NCBI GenBank assembly: GCA_964612675.1
Contig: CAZTDD010000062.1
Coordinates: 1-39,398, forward strand
Origin: CAZTDD01 sp964612675
Lineage (GTDB): Bacteria; Hinthialibacterota; Hinthialibacteria; Hinthialibacterales; JAKPRU01
Length of the DNA: 39,398 nt
Reading direction: 5' to 3'
Shown: in pieces, positions 8,898-17,596 of the stretch
How positions within the stretch are numbered: the stretch's first letter is position 1
Layout of the letters: each line of letters opens with the position of its first letter
Program-made: the position numbers and the translations under genes
Notes under the pieces: generated by a model
The model's input: the letters and a program-made list of their open reading frames with translations, nothing else
Databases searched by the model: none
Told to the model about the DNA's origin: nothing

Positions 8898-9923
8898 ATG
8901 ATCGAGAAAACGAAGGCCGAACTGACAGAAGAGCTTGAGCAGAAAGAGAAGGAAATCACGCGTTTACGCTCTGCCAAAAGCGGAACGGATGCACAATCGG
9001 CGGGTACTATGGAAAACAAATATCAAACACTGATCGAGAATCTTCCCCAAAAGATATTCCATAAGGATGAGAATCTGGTTTACGTATCATGCAACGAGAA
9101 CTTCGCCCGGGAACTCGGCATTACGCCCGAGGAATTCCCGGGACACACCGACTTTGACTTCTTTCCCCGTGAACTCGCCGAGAAATACAGAGCCGACGAC
9201 AAAGAGATCATGGCCAGCGGGGAGACCAGAGAAATTGAAGAGAGTTACGTTCGCGATGGGAAAGAGTACTTTGTACACACCGTCAAGACTCCGGTCCGGG
9301 ATCAGGAAGGAACAGTCACCGGTATCCTCGGGATATTCTGGGATATCACGGAGCGGGTACAGATAGAGAATGAGCTCCGAAGACACCGAGAGCATCTGCA
9401 GGAGCTGGTCCGGGAGAGAACCGCGGAATTGGAGCAAACAAATGAGTGTCTCCAACGTGAAATCGCCGAGGGCAAACGACGAGAAGAAATCATCAAACGG
9501 CAAGCAGAGGAGATCATCGAATTATCTACGCCCGTACTACAGGTGTGGGAGAACGTCTTAGTTGCGCCCTTGATCGGAACGCTCGACAGTGAGCGGGCGC
9601 GGCAGTTCATGAGCCGTCTGTTGGAGAAGATAGCAGACACGGATTCCGAAGTGGCTCTGGTCGATATCACTGGTGTGCCGACGGTCGATACACAAACCGC
9701 CCAGAACCTCGTCGAAACAATCACGGCTGTCAGGCTATTGGGCGCACACTTCGTATTGACCGGTGTCCGTCCCGCTATCGCGCAAACACTCGTACATCTC
9801 GGGATTGACCTGTCAGACATCCGAACATGCCCGTCTCTTGCCGCGGGACTCCAGATGGCGATCGAAATGCTGGAGGAGGGTTCCACGTATCAGGATAAGA
9901 ACACCAGAGGGAGGACAATCTGA
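8898..9923 (+). CDS. PAS-STAS stressosome protein, RsbR type
   Basis: A 341-aa cytoplasmic protein from ATG 8898, with GGAGGAG upstream. A short coiled coil (about 1-35) precedes a PAS domain (about 40-155, with 'FHKDENLVYVSCNENFAREL' and 'GILGIFWDITER'). A second coiled coil (about 155-205) leads into an RsbR-type STAS domain (about 205-328). Threonines T265 ('GVPTVDTQT') and T297 ('AIAQTLVHLG') match the two phosphorylation sites of Bacillus RsbR by motif. Its STAS domain is very close to that of the preceding gene while the sensory part differs, so the two look like paralogues feeding different signals into one complex. Its stop overlaps the rsbS start (TGATG). Confidence 0.91.
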   Translation: MIEKTKAELTEELEQKEKEITRLRSAKSGTDAQSAGTMENKYQTLIENLPQKIFHKDENLVYVSCNENFARELGITPEEFPGHTDFDFFPRELAEKYRADDKEIMASGETREIEESYVRDGKEYFVHTVKTPVRDQEGTVTGILGIFWDITERVQIENELRRHREHLQELVRERTAELEQTNECLQREIAEGKRREEIIKRQAEEIIELSTPVLQVWENVLVAPLIGTLDSERARQFMSRLLEKIADTDSEVALVDITGVPTVDTQTAQNLVETITAVRLLGAHFVLTGVRPAIAQTLVHLGIDLSDIRTCPSLAAGLQMAIEMLEEGSTYQDKNTRGRTI

Positions 9924-10297
9924 TGCCGGCCGAAAATATATCCGTTGTGAAAGTCCGCGACATATTGCTGATTACCGTCCCGGCCGACCCGGATGATGAG
10001 ACGGTGTCGATTTTGCAGGAGCGGGTACTCGAAGCCATGGAGCGGTACGAAACGAAAGGACTTGTGTTGGATATCTCGACGGTGGAGACACTCGATTCCT
10101 TTTTCGCGCGAACCATCGCGGAAACATCGGCCATGGTTGGACTGATGGGCGGTCAAACCGTGATCGCCGGTATGCAGGCGAGCGTGGCGATTACGGTAAC
10201 TCAGCTCGGTTTGTCCTTAGGAAATGCATCGACCGCGCTTGATGTGGATCGCGCACTCGATCTACTGGGAAATTCGAAGGGGAGGAGTGTGCGATGA
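9923..10297 (+). CDS. rsbS: RsbS-like stressosome scaffold (STAS domain)
   Basis: A 124-aa single STAS-domain protein. ATG 9923 overlaps the preceding stop codon and follows a GGAGG site. The hallmark is S59 in 'TVETLDSFFARTIAE', at the same residue number and context as the RsbT-phosphorylated Ser59 of Bacillus RsbS. The later 'GGQTVIAGMQASVAIT' strand-helix is also typical. RsbS forms the stressosome core with RsbR proteins and holds RsbT until phosphorylated. Length matches the family (about 120 aa). Its stop overlaps the rsbT start (ATGA), giving the canonical rsbR-rsbS-rsbT order. Confidence 0.93.
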   Translation: MPAENISVVKVRDILLITVPADPDDETVSILQERVLEAMERYETKGLVLDISTVETLDSFFARTIAETSAMVGLMGGQTVIAGMQASVAITVTQLGLSLGNASTALDVDRALDLLGNSKGRSVR

Positions 10298-10704
10298 ACT
10301 ACGGATGTCAAGGCGAACTGCGCATCAATTCCGAGATGGATATTGTTTCCGCGAGGAAAGTTGTCCGCGAGATTGCCGCCTCAATCGGTTTCGGTTCGAC
10401 GGACGTGACACGGATCGTAACGGCGGCTTCGGAGCTCACACGGAATGTGACGCTGTATGCGGGGTCCGGTGTAATGCGTTGGAATGTTCTGGATAACGAA
10501 AGCCGCACCGCCGGGATCGAATTGGTTTTCGAAGATTGGGGTCCCGGCATTGCCGACGTCAAGGCGGTGATGGAGCGCGGCTATTCAACGGGCAGCGGGC
10601 TCGGGATGGGCCTGCCGGGCGCCGAACGGTTGATGGGAGAACTCGATATTCAGTCGGAAATCGGGAAAGGAACGACGGTGACGATTCGGAAGAGTAGGAG
10701 ATGA
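10294..10704 (+). CDS. rsbT: RsbT-like serine/threonine kinase of the stressosome
   Basis: A 136-aa GHKL-type kinase from ATG 10294, with a strong GGGGAGGAG site, overlapping rsbS by four bases. Nucleotide-binding boxes are intact: N box 'AASELTRNV', G1 box 'EDWGPGIADV', G2 box 'GSGLGMGLPGAERLM'. RsbT phosphorylates RsbS and RsbR under stress, is released, and activates a partner phosphatase or other effector. In Bacillus the target is RsbU, but no RsbU gene is present here. In other bacteria RsbT is thought to act on two-component or cyclic-di-GMP proteins, and such genes follow here. A 455-bp repeat-filled gap separates it from the next gene. Confidence 0.94.
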   Translation: MNYGCQGELRINSEMDIVSARKVVREIAASIGFGSTDVTRIVTAASELTRNVTLYAGSGVMRWNVLDNESRTAGIELVFEDWGPGIADVKAVMERGYSTGSGLGMGLPGAERLMGELDIQSEIGKGTTVTIRKSRR

Positions 10705-11159
10705 TAGTTGTGGGGAGGGCGAATCTCCTGATGAGCCGTTCTCCGCGGCAAACAGGTAGAGTGCCCGAAAAAGCGCTTCTCCCCGAAGATTGACAAGGTG
10801 GCAAAAAGTCAGTGATACGGATTTCAACCCCCTCCTAACCTCCCCCGATCTTCGGGGGAGGAACAAGGGGCGAGCATGTCAGGTCTGTTTTCTCCCCCAA
10901 AGATTGGGGGAGATTCAGAGGGGGTTGATGCCTTATTTCTCGCACTCCGCCGGATTTTTGCCGCACCAGTAGTGGGGAGAGAAAGAAAAGGGGGTTCGAG
11001 ACGGCTCGGCGGGAGCCTCGCCCTCCCTCCGAGGGTTCAGAGATGTGGGGAGGGCGAATCTCCTGATGAGCCGTTCCCCGCTGACACGTCGGCTCGGCGG
11101 GAGCCTCGCCCTCCCTCCGGCGGTTCGACGCTCGCGATGATGGTCGCAAAGGCTGAAAG
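10705..11159. repeat. Cluster of palindromic repeats between rsbT and the phosphatase gene
   Basis: This 455-bp gap has no credible gene. It holds at least six palindromic repeats of two families. Family A, built on CTCCCCC...GGGGGAG hairpins with an AACCCCCTC flank, lies at 10826-10862 and, inverted, at 10891-10926. Family B, built on GGGAGGGCGA and GAGCCG, lies at 10711-10748 and 11045-11083, with inverted copies at 11003-11031 and 11091-11123. Adjacent copies face each other and could form large hairpins in DNA or RNA. They may attenuate transcription between rsbT and the downstream genes; I see no T-run typical of an intrinsic terminator. Confidence 0.8.
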
Positions 11160-12203
11160 ATGGTCCAGAGAGGTCAAAACAAGGCGTTGGAGGCGCCCAA
11201 GACGATTCGCATTACGCATTCCACCGATGTGTCCGTTGTGCGCCGGGAGACGAAACAGATCGCACAACAGATCGGTTTCGACGAGAAAACGATAGAAGAT
11301 TTGGTGCTGGTTGCGAACGAACTCGCGACGAATATCGTGAGACACGCAAAGGCAGGCATGGTGACCTTGAAGCACCTCAGCGAATCCGAGCGATTTGGCA
11401 TTCAAATCGACGCGGTGGACCACGGGCCGGGGATCAAAGACGTGGAGCAAGCCATCGAGGACCGTTTCTCCACAGGCGGGAGCCTTGGGTACGGCCTCGG
11501 CACCGTCAATCGCTTGATGGACCGGCTCGAAATCGCGTCGCCCTGGCAGGATGGTGTTGGGACCCATGTCAATTGCGTACGATGGTTGAAAACGGGGACG
11601 ATATGCGTTCCCGGCTGTCCTCTGGATTTCGGGGTTGCAACGCGTCCGCACCTGCAAATGAACATCAACGGGGATGGTTTCGTTCTGGTTCGCTGGGACC
11701 AGAGTGCGCTCATCGGAGTGATCGATGGTGTCGGGCACGGTCAATTCGCAAGCAAAGGCACACAGTCGGCCCGAGTCTACATCGAAAGCCACTTCGATCA
11801 GCCACTGGAACATATCCTTCGGGGTGTGGGGCGGGCGTGCCGGGCGACGCGCGGCGTGGTGCTCGCACTGGCACGATTCGATTGGAGTGAATCGAAGTTG
11901 ACGTTCGCGGGGATCGGAAATATCGAGACCCGGGTCATCGGTGACCCGAGCCTGACGCGGTTTTTCATGCCCCGGGGGATTCTAGGTGGACAGGCTCCGA
12001 TGCCAAAGGTGACCGAACATCATTGGAATACGAACAACATTCTGATCACGCATTCGGACGGGCTCCGCTCTCATTGGCGGTGGGAAGAGTTTTCGCATTT
12101 GATGGGCAAATCGGCGAACGACACCGCGCAAGAACTTCTGAGGGTGCTCGGAAAAGAAAACGATGATGCAACGGTCGCAGTGGTGAAGAGAATAAACGCA
12201 TGA
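11160..12203 (+). CDS. RsbT-like ATPase fused to an RsbX/SpoIIE-like phosphatase
   Basis: A 347-aa fusion protein from ATG 11160 (weak AAGG upstream). The N-terminal part (about 12-140) is a GHKL ATPase/kinase like RsbT or RsbW: N box 'VANELATNIVRHA', G1 'VDHGPGIKDV' and G2 'GSLGYGLGTVNRLM'. The C-terminal part (about 150-345) is a small PPM/SpoIIE phosphatase like RsbX, with metal-binding aspartates in 'IDGVGHGQ', 'THSDGLRSHW' and 'NDDATVAV'. RsbX removes phosphate from RsbS and RsbR and resets the stressosome. Such fusions are known in stressosome clusters outside Bacillus. The N-terminal domain may be a second switch kinase or a regulator of the phosphatase. It overlaps the next kinase gene by four bases (ATGA). 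Confidence 0.88.
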   Translation: MVQRGQNKALEAPKTIRITHSTDVSVVRRETKQIAQQIGFDEKTIEDLVLVANELATNIVRHAKAGMVTLKHLSESERFGIQIDAVDHGPGIKDVEQAIEDRFSTGGSLGYGLGTVNRLMDRLEIASPWQDGVGTHVNCVRWLKTGTICVPGCPLDFGVATRPHLQMNINGDGFVLVRWDQSALIGVIDGVGHGQFASKGTQSARVYIESHFDQPLEHILRGVGRACRATRGVVLALARFDWSESKLTFAGIGNIETRVIGDPSLTRFFMPRGILGGQAPMPKVTEHHWNTNNILITHSDGLRSHWRWEEFSHLMGKSANDTAQELLRVLGKENDDATVAVVKRINA

Positions 12204-13069
12204 ATAAGGAAGCCGACAAGAGACAACTCGCGGACGCCCAGGCAACCATAAAAGACCTGCGCGAACAGCTGCGTCAATTGCACAGTGAATTGGAAAAAAC
12301 CAACTCCGAACTGCTGCAGCTGACACTTGAAATGGAAGACCGCGTGGCGGAACGCACGGCCGAACTCGCTCAGGCAAACAAGGAACTCCAACGCTCGAAT
12401 GAAGAACTCCAGCATTTCGCCTATGTTGCTTCGCACGATCTTCAGGAACCGCTGCGGAAAATCGCGAGCTATACACAGTTGCTGGAGAAACGCTACGGGG
12501 GACAATTCGATGAAAAGGCGGACAAGTTCATCGGCTACGTGACGGACGGCGTTCAACGGATGCAAACGCTCATTAACGATCTGTTGGCCTATTCACGTGT
12601 GGGGACGCGGGGACGACCGTTTGAGCCGACGGACTGTGAGGAGGTATTCCAGACGGCTGTGAGCAACCAGGAAACCGCGATAAGCGAGTCGGGAGCACAG
12701 GTCACACACAATTCGCTGCCCACGGTGATGGTGGACGGAAGGCAGCTGGTGCAGGTATTTCAAAATTTAATCGCAAACGGAATCAAATTCAGACGCGAGG
12801 AATCGCCGCAGATTCACGTGTCGGCGAAAGAAGAAGAAAGCGAATGGGTTTTCTCAATCCGAGATAACGGTATCGGGATTGACGAGCAGTATGCCGAACG
12901 GATTTTCGTTATCTTCCAGCGGCTTCATACGCGAACGGAGTATCCGGGGACGGGAATCGGCCTTGCGATCTGCAAGAAGATCATCGAGCGGCACGGCGGG
13001 AGGATTTGGTTTGAATCCAATCCCGGTGAAGGGACGACGTTCTATTTTACGGTACCCCGAGGAGAGTGA
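12200..13069 (+). CDS. Soluble coiled-coil histidine kinase
   Basis: A 289-aa cytoplasmic kinase. ATG 12200 overlaps the stop of the phosphatase fusion, so the two are probably co-translated. Residues 1-70 form a long coiled coil with no sensory domain. A HisKA domain follows, with phospho-acceptor H79 in 'YVASHDLQEPLRK', then an ATPase domain with N box 'QNLIANGIKF', G1 'RDNGIGID' and G2 'GTGIGLAIC'. The 'FAYVASHDLQEPLR' type is common in phytochrome-like kinases, whose partners are often Rcp1-type receivers; one such receiver is the next gene (14008). With no sensor of its own, it may take its input from the stressosome. That is inference from gene order. Confidence 0.9.
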   Translation: MNKEADKRQLADAQATIKDLREQLRQLHSELEKTNSELLQLTLEMEDRVAERTAELAQANKELQRSNEELQHFAYVASHDLQEPLRKIASYTQLLEKRYGGQFDEKADKFIGYVTDGVQRMQTLINDLLAYSRVGTRGRPFEPTDCEEVFQTAVSNQETAISESGAQVTHNSLPTVMVDGRQLVQVFQNLIANGIKFRREESPQIHVSAKEEESEWVFSIRDNGIGIDEQYAERIFVIFQRLHTRTEYPGTGIGLAICKKIIERHGGRIWFESNPGEGTTFYFTVPRGE

Positions 13070-13138
13070 GCTTTATTCGGGAGTCTGAGGAGGAGAGGAG
13101 ATTTTGATGGGAGCGATGTTGGGTGTGCGGATTCGTTC

Positions 13139-13174
13139 AACCCCCTCTGAATCTCCCCCAATCTTTGGGGGAGA
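13139..13174 (+). repeat. Family A palindromic repeat
   Basis: An AACCCCCTCTGAATC flank is followed by a CTCCCCCAATCTTTGGGGGAG hairpin core broken by a short loop. It belongs to the same family as the copies at 10826, 10891, 13563 and 28661. It lies in the 938-bp gene-free interval between the soluble kinase and the receiver gene. Confidence 0.8.
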
Positions 13175-13207
13175 AAAAGGAGGTTAACCATGTGCCCGGT
13201 CGCTCAA

Positions 13208-13533
13208 GAAACGGTCGTGTCTGCGCTGTTTACTCCCACAAAACTGACGGTCCGGCAAAAACTCGGGAATTGTCAGTGAAAGTTCCCTCTCCCCCCGGGA
13301 GAGGGGTAGGGTGAGGGGCGATCATTGAATTGAACGAGGTTGTCATGAGTTACGGATTTATTCCTAAAAGACAGCACACTGATAACCGGCGTGGCGTTCC
13401 CATGATCATAGGGCTCCGTCGATTACAGAAGAGCGTGCGTGAAAGATGCAGAGTTCCCTCACCCCGGCCCTCTCCCAAAGGGAGAGGGAGAAGAACTCCA
13501 CACGACTGTTTGCCGGTTCGTCAAGATTGGAGG
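13208..13533 (+). repeat. 326-bp direct repeat, copy 1
   Basis: This block recurs at 13604-13929 with an offset of exactly 396 bp, and I saw no mismatch by eye. It contains two GC-rich palindromic segments (about 13283-13319 and 13451-13499, of the CCCTCTCCC...GGGAGAGGG type) around an AT-richer centre. It also has an in-frame ATG-headed open frame that is identical in both copies and matches nothing I know. Confidence 0.95.
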
Positions 13534-13562
13534 CGTCGCAAAAAGTCGGGAATACGAATCTC

Positions 13563-13600
13563 AACCCCCTCCTACACCTCCCCCGATCTTCGGGGGAGGA
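13563..13600 (+). repeat. Family A palindromic repeat in the spacer between the two 326-bp copies
   Basis: The 70-bp spacer 13534-13603 carries a family A hairpin. Its left flank ('gcaaaaagtc', then 'gatacg'/'aatacg') resembles the flank of the copy at 10826, so the repeat was probably copied together with some flanking DNA. Confidence 0.75.
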
Positions 13601-13603
13601 AAG

Positions 13604-13929
13604 GAAACGGTCGTGTCTGCGCTGTTTACTCCCACAAAACTGACGGTCCGGCAAAAACTCGGGAATTGTCAGTGAAAGTTCCCTCTCCCCCCGGGAGAGG
13701 GGTAGGGTGAGGGGCGATCATTGAATTGAACGAGGTTGTCATGAGTTACGGATTTATTCCTAAAAGACAGCACACTGATAACCGGCGTGGCGTTCCCATG
13801 ATCATAGGGCTCCGTCGATTACAGAAGAGCGTGCGTGAAAGATGCAGAGTTCCCTCACCCCGGCCCTCTCCCAAAGGGAGAGGGAGAAGAACTCCACACG
13901 ACTGTTTGCCGGTTCGTCAAGATTGGAGG
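13604..13929 (+). repeat. 326-bp direct repeat, copy 2
   Basis: Second copy of 13208-13533. After 13929 the two copies diverge: copy 1 runs into the family A spacer and copy 2 runs toward the receiver gene at 14008. An open frame running from inside this copy into the receiver gene results from the duplicated DNA and does not mark the true start. Confidence 0.95.
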
Positions 13930-14007
13930 AGATACAGTGGGGTTGAGTCTGCCTGTTCATGTATCGACGATCTCCGGGGACAGCTCGTAAGGAAAGGAAC
14001 AGTCACT

Positions 14008-14454
14008 ATGAGCGCAGTAATGAAAGGCGAACCGGTTCAAATTCTCTTAGTCGAAGATGATCCGGGCGATGTGGAATTGACGAAAGAAACCCTGGCCGAG
14101 AGCAAATTGGCTTTGAATCTAGACGTTGTTAGTGATGGAGTAAAAGCGTTGGCGTTCCTTCGGAAAGAAGGTCGGTACAAGAACAAACCGAGGCCGGATG
14201 TGATTCTACTTGACCTGAACCTGCCCAGAAAAGATGGTCGAGAGGTTTTGAAGGAGGTCAAGAATGATGCAGACGTCAAGACGATTCCGGTCGTTGTTTT
14301 GACGACCTCTGCAGCGGACGAAGACGTCCTAAAAAGCTATGGGTTAGGCGCCAACTGCTATATCACAAAGCCTCTCGGATTGGATCAGTTTACGAAAGTC
14401 GTTCGATCGATCGAGGAATTCTGGTTCACGATAGTAAAACTTCCGAACAGGTGA
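14008..14454 (+). CDS. Rcp1-type single-domain response regulator
   Basis: A 148-aa receiver protein. The start is ATG 14008, preceded by AAGGAAAGGAAC. The frame continues upstream to 13726, but that part lies in the duplicated non-coding block and is not receiver-like. The domain has 'ILLVEDDPGDVELT', the phospho-acceptor in 'DVILLDLNLPRKDG', T in 'VVLTTSAADED', K in 'CYITKPLGLDQF', and the long insert 'LRKEGRYKNKPRPD' typical of the cyanobacterial Rcp1 family. Rcp1-like receivers usually partner with phytochrome-type kinases of the kind encoded just upstream (12200). A second receiver-bearing protein follows directly. Confidence 0.92.
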   Translation: MSAVMKGEPVQILLVEDDPGDVELTKETLAESKLALNLDVVSDGVKALAFLRKEGRYKNKPRPDVILLDLNLPRKDGREVLKEVKNDADVKTIPVVVLTTSAADEDVLKSYGLGANCYITKPLGLDQFTKVVRSIEEFWFTIVKLPNR

Positions 14455-14460
14455 TTCGTC

Positions 14461-17400
14461 ATGGAAAACAAAGCAATCAATGTACTCTTGATTGAAGACG
14501 ATCCAGGCGACGCGGATCTGATTTGCGAGATGCTCTCAGAATCCGAAGAAGCCGAGTTCTACATCGAATGTGCCGAACGACTGTCAAAAGGAATCGACCG
14601 GCTGCGGACAGAGAAGTTCGACGTTGTGCTGCTTGACTTGGGATTGCCGGAAAGTCAAGGTCTTGAAACATATCAACGATTACGAGGAGTCACCGCTAAT
14701 GTCCCGGTTCTCGTTTTGACAGGTCTTGATGACCAGGAGACGGCTGTCGAAGCGGTCCGAAGGGGTGCGCAGGATTACCTCGTTAAAGGCCAGGTCGACA
14801 GCAATCCTCTCCGGCGCGCCATGCGGCATGCGATCGAACGGAAACAGATCGAAGAACGGCTTGCACGCCTGAACGTCGTTCTGCGTGCCGTACGGAATAT
14901 CAACCAGCTCATCACGAAAGAACGAGATCGCAGCAAGCTGATTCAAGGCGCCTGCAAGAGTTTTACAGAGACGCGGGGGTACAGAAAGGCCTGGATTGTT
15001 TTGCTAAATGAAAAAGGGGAAACCGTCACAAGTGCGGAGGCCGGTTGGGGGGACATGTTCTTGCCTTGTCTGGAAAGGATGAAAGAGGGCCGATTTCCCC
15101 TCTGCGCACAAAAAGCTTATTCCCGATCGGGTGTCGTGGTTACAGCCAATCCTTCCACCGACTGCCCGGATTGCCTCCTCGCGCTGGAGTCGCGAGAGAA
15201 TTCTGCCACGACCATGCGCCTGGTTTACGGCGATAAGACGTACGGCGTCGTTTCCGTTTCGGCTCCGGTCGACATTGACGTTACAGAGGACGAGGAATCT
15301 TTATTCGAAGAGGCGGTCAACGATATCGCCTTTGCCCTTCATAGCGTTGAACAAGAAGAAAAACGGAAGGAGACGGAGGAGGCGCTATATCGCATCGAAT
15401 GGCTTCTAACGAAAAGGGTGGACCAGATGCCAATTCGAGAGCCGGAAGAAGAGGAGCACTGCCAGGTATATGGCGACCTGACAGAACTCAATACATGTCG
15501 TGTGCTGCTTGACAGTATCGACCGAGATGTTCTTGTCGATATTGTAAACGACTACCTGGATCTACTCGACACCTCGGCCGCAGTGTACGAAAAGAACGGG
15601 GATTATGCGTTGGGTATTTTTTCTTCAGGCTGGTGCCGGTTGCTCGACCAGGCTTCGCGCGATCTTTGTTCCACAGACGACAATAAAGAAGCGTTGGAAA
15701 GCGGCAAGTGGCATTGTCATGAATCCTGTTGGAACGATGCTGCAAAAGACTCCATCGAAACAGGAGGGCCTGTCGATATTGAATGCAAAGGCGGTATCCG
15801 CCTCTACGCCGTGCCTATTTGGGCGGACGGGGAAATTGTGGGATCCATTAATTTTGGCTACGGCGATCCTCCCCAAGAGCCCGAGCAACTGCAACAGATT
15901 GCTGAGAGGTTCAATTTGAGTATCGATGAATTGACAGAAGCAGGGAAATCGTACAAGTCGCGTCCTCCGTTCATCATCGATATTGCGAAGAGGCGTTTGG
16001 CGGCTTCGGCCAGATTGATTGGTACGATTGTCGAACGGAAGCACGCAGAATCGTTATTGAAAGAGTCGGAAGAAAAATATCAAGATCTTTATCATAACGC
16101 TCCCATTGGGTACCACGAAATCGATCGAGATGGACGGATTGTTGAGATCAACGAAACGGAAGCAAGATTGTTGGGGTATACACGGGAGGAAATGCTCGGA
16201 CGTTCGATTTTCGATTTCGTCGCGGATTCAGATCGCCAGACGGCAATCCAATCGGTGGCTGAAAAAATCCATAGGATTAAGCCTATAGGCGAATTCGAGC
16301 GATTTTATCTCACGAAAGAAGGCAGACCCGTCCGGGTCTCGATAAGGGACAAACTTGTGTTGGACCCGAATGGCAACGTGACGGGCATCCGGTCAGTCGT
16401 CGAAGACATCACGGAACGGAGACTATTGGAAGAGCAACTCCGCCAATCTCAGAAGATGGAAGCTGTGGGACAACTCGCCGGCGGTATCGCCCACGATTTC
16501 AATAATCTTCTTATGGTAATCGGCGGGTACGGGAAATTCGTTCTGAACTCCTTGAGCCCCGACGACCCTTCGCGGCAGGATATGGAGGAAGTCCAGAGAG
16601 CGGGCGAACGAGCGTCGACTCTCACGCGGCAGCTGTTGGCGTTTAGCCGGCGGCAAGTCCTTGAACCCGCGGTTCTCAACCTCAATAAGGTCGTGACCGA
16701 AATGCAGAAGATGCTTCAGCGGCTGATTGGCGAGGATATTGAGTTGGTCGCGGTCCCGAGCGAGGATCTTGGCTCCGTGGAAGTGGATCCAAGCCAGATA
16801 GAGCAGATTATTGTGAATCTGGTGGTGAATGCACGGGACGCTATGCCGGGCGGAGGCAAATTAACCATTGAGACAGCCAACGTGGAATTTAAGAAGGAGA
16901 CGGAATGCCATCATGCTGGACTCAAACCCGGCAAGTATATATGCCTCACTGTGAGCGATACGGGAACAGGGATGGACGCACAAACGCGAGAACGCATTTT
17001 CGAGCCGTTCTTCACGACAAAGGAACAGGGCGAAGGGACGGGACTCGGACTCATGTCGGTTTATGGGATTGTAAAACAAAGCGACGGGCACATTTGCGTG
17101 GAGAGCGAGCCCGGACAAGGAACCACGTTCAGGATTTACTTACCGAGAGTGGAAGCGAAGCCCGAGGAAGTGCAGCCGGCCAAGGTGGATAAGTCGTTAC
17201 GGGGAACGGAGACGATACTGGTCGTCGAAGACGATGTTACCGTTCAAAAAATCGTCAGTCGGTCCCTCGAAAGAAGCGAGTATCGGGTACTAACTGCATC
17301 CAGCGGAGAGGAAGCGATTGAACTCGTAAAGAATAACGACGGTCCGATTCATCTCATTCTGACCGACGTGGTGATGCCCGGCATGAACGGCCGCGAGCTT

Positions 17401-17583
17401 GTCGACCAACTGAGGGTTTCCGAACCGGGCATGAAGGTTATGTATATGTCGGGCTATACGGACAAAGCGGTTTTCGGCCGCGGGGGAGTTGCACCTGGAA
17501 CCCCGTTTCTCCGAAAGCCGTTTCACAGCGACGTCTTGCTTGAAAAAGTACGTGAAGTATTGGACCGAGCGACGGAAGAATAA
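14461..17583 (+). CDS. Large hybrid sensor kinase: REC-GAF-PocR-PAS-HisKA-HATPase-REC
   Basis: A 1040-aa cytoplasmic hybrid kinase from ATG 14461, with AGGTGA overlapping the preceding stop region. Domains in order: receiver (1-125, phospho-acceptor D59 in 'VVLLDLGLPESQG'); GAF-like (about 135-300, Cys-rich 'STDCPDCLL'); PocR-type sensory domain (about 340-525, with 'GWCRLLDQASRDLC' and cysteines in 'WHCHESCW'); PAS (about 535-655); HisKA with H678 in 'GGIAHDFNNLL'; ATPase (about 775-896, 'DTGTGMD', 'GTGLGLMSV'); and a C-terminal receiver with D969 in 'LILTDVVMPGMNG'. The clustered cysteines in the PocR and GAF parts could bind metal or sense redox; that is inference. Phosphate probably passes internally to the last receiver and possibly to neighbouring receivers. 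Confidence 0.92.
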   Translation: MENKAINVLLIEDDPGDADLICEMLSESEEAEFYIECAERLSKGIDRLRTEKFDVVLLDLGLPESQGLETYQRLRGVTANVPVLVLTGLDDQETAVEAVRRGAQDYLVKGQVDSNPLRRAMRHAIERKQIEERLARLNVVLRAVRNINQLITKERDRSKLIQGACKSFTETRGYRKAWIVLLNEKGETVTSAEAGWGDMFLPCLERMKEGRFPLCAQKAYSRSGVVVTANPSTDCPDCLLALESRENSATTMRLVYGDKTYGVVSVSAPVDIDVTEDEESLFEEAVNDIAFALHSVEQEEKRKETEEALYRIEWLLTKRVDQMPIREPEEEEHCQVYGDLTELNTCRVLLDSIDRDVLVDIVNDYLDLLDTSAAVYEKNGDYALGIFSSGWCRLLDQASRDLCSTDDNKEALESGKWHCHESCWNDAAKDSIETGGPVDIECKGGIRLYAVPIWADGEIVGSINFGYGDPPQEPEQLQQIAERFNLSIDELTEAGKSYKSRPPFIIDIAKRRLAASARLIGTIVERKHAESLLKESEEKYQDLYHNAPIGYHEIDRDGRIVEINETEARLLGYTREEMLGRSIFDFVADSDRQTAIQSVAEKIHRIKPIGEFERFYLTKEGRPVRVSIRDKLVLDPNGNVTGIRSVVEDITERRLLEEQLRQSQKMEAVGQLAGGIAHDFNNLLMVIGGYGKFVLNSLSPDDPSRQDMEEVQRAGERASTLTRQLLAFSRRQVLEPAVLNLNKVVTEMQKMLQRLIGEDIELVAVPSEDLGSVEVDPSQIEQIIVNLVVNARDAMPGGGKLTIETANVEFKKETECHHAGLKPGKYICLTVSDTGTGMDAQTRERIFEPFFTTKEQGEGTGLGLMSVYGIVKQSDGHICVESEPGQGTTFRIYLPRVEAKPEEVQPAKVDKSLRGTETILVVEDDVTVQKIVSRSLERSEYRVLTASSGEEAIELVKNNDGPIHLILTDVVMPGMNGRELVDQLRVSEPGMKVMYMSGYTDKAVFGRGGVAPGTPFLRKPFHSDVLLEKVREVLDRATEE

Positions 17584-17596
17584 AGGATTTTGAATC

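Noticed and set aside
7892..13069. Sigma-B operon with RsbU, RsbV, RsbW and a sigma factor
   Set aside because: The stressosome genes are present, but none of these partners or any sigma-70-family domain was found in the window. The ATPase-phosphatase fusion is RsbX-like in its second half, not RsbU-like.
13330..13710. 126-aa gene in the first 326-bp copy, and N-terminal extension of the receiver in the second
   Set aside because: The frame crosses palindromic repeats and is identical in both duplicated copies. The receiver fold starts only at 14008, where a proper ribosome-binding site is found.
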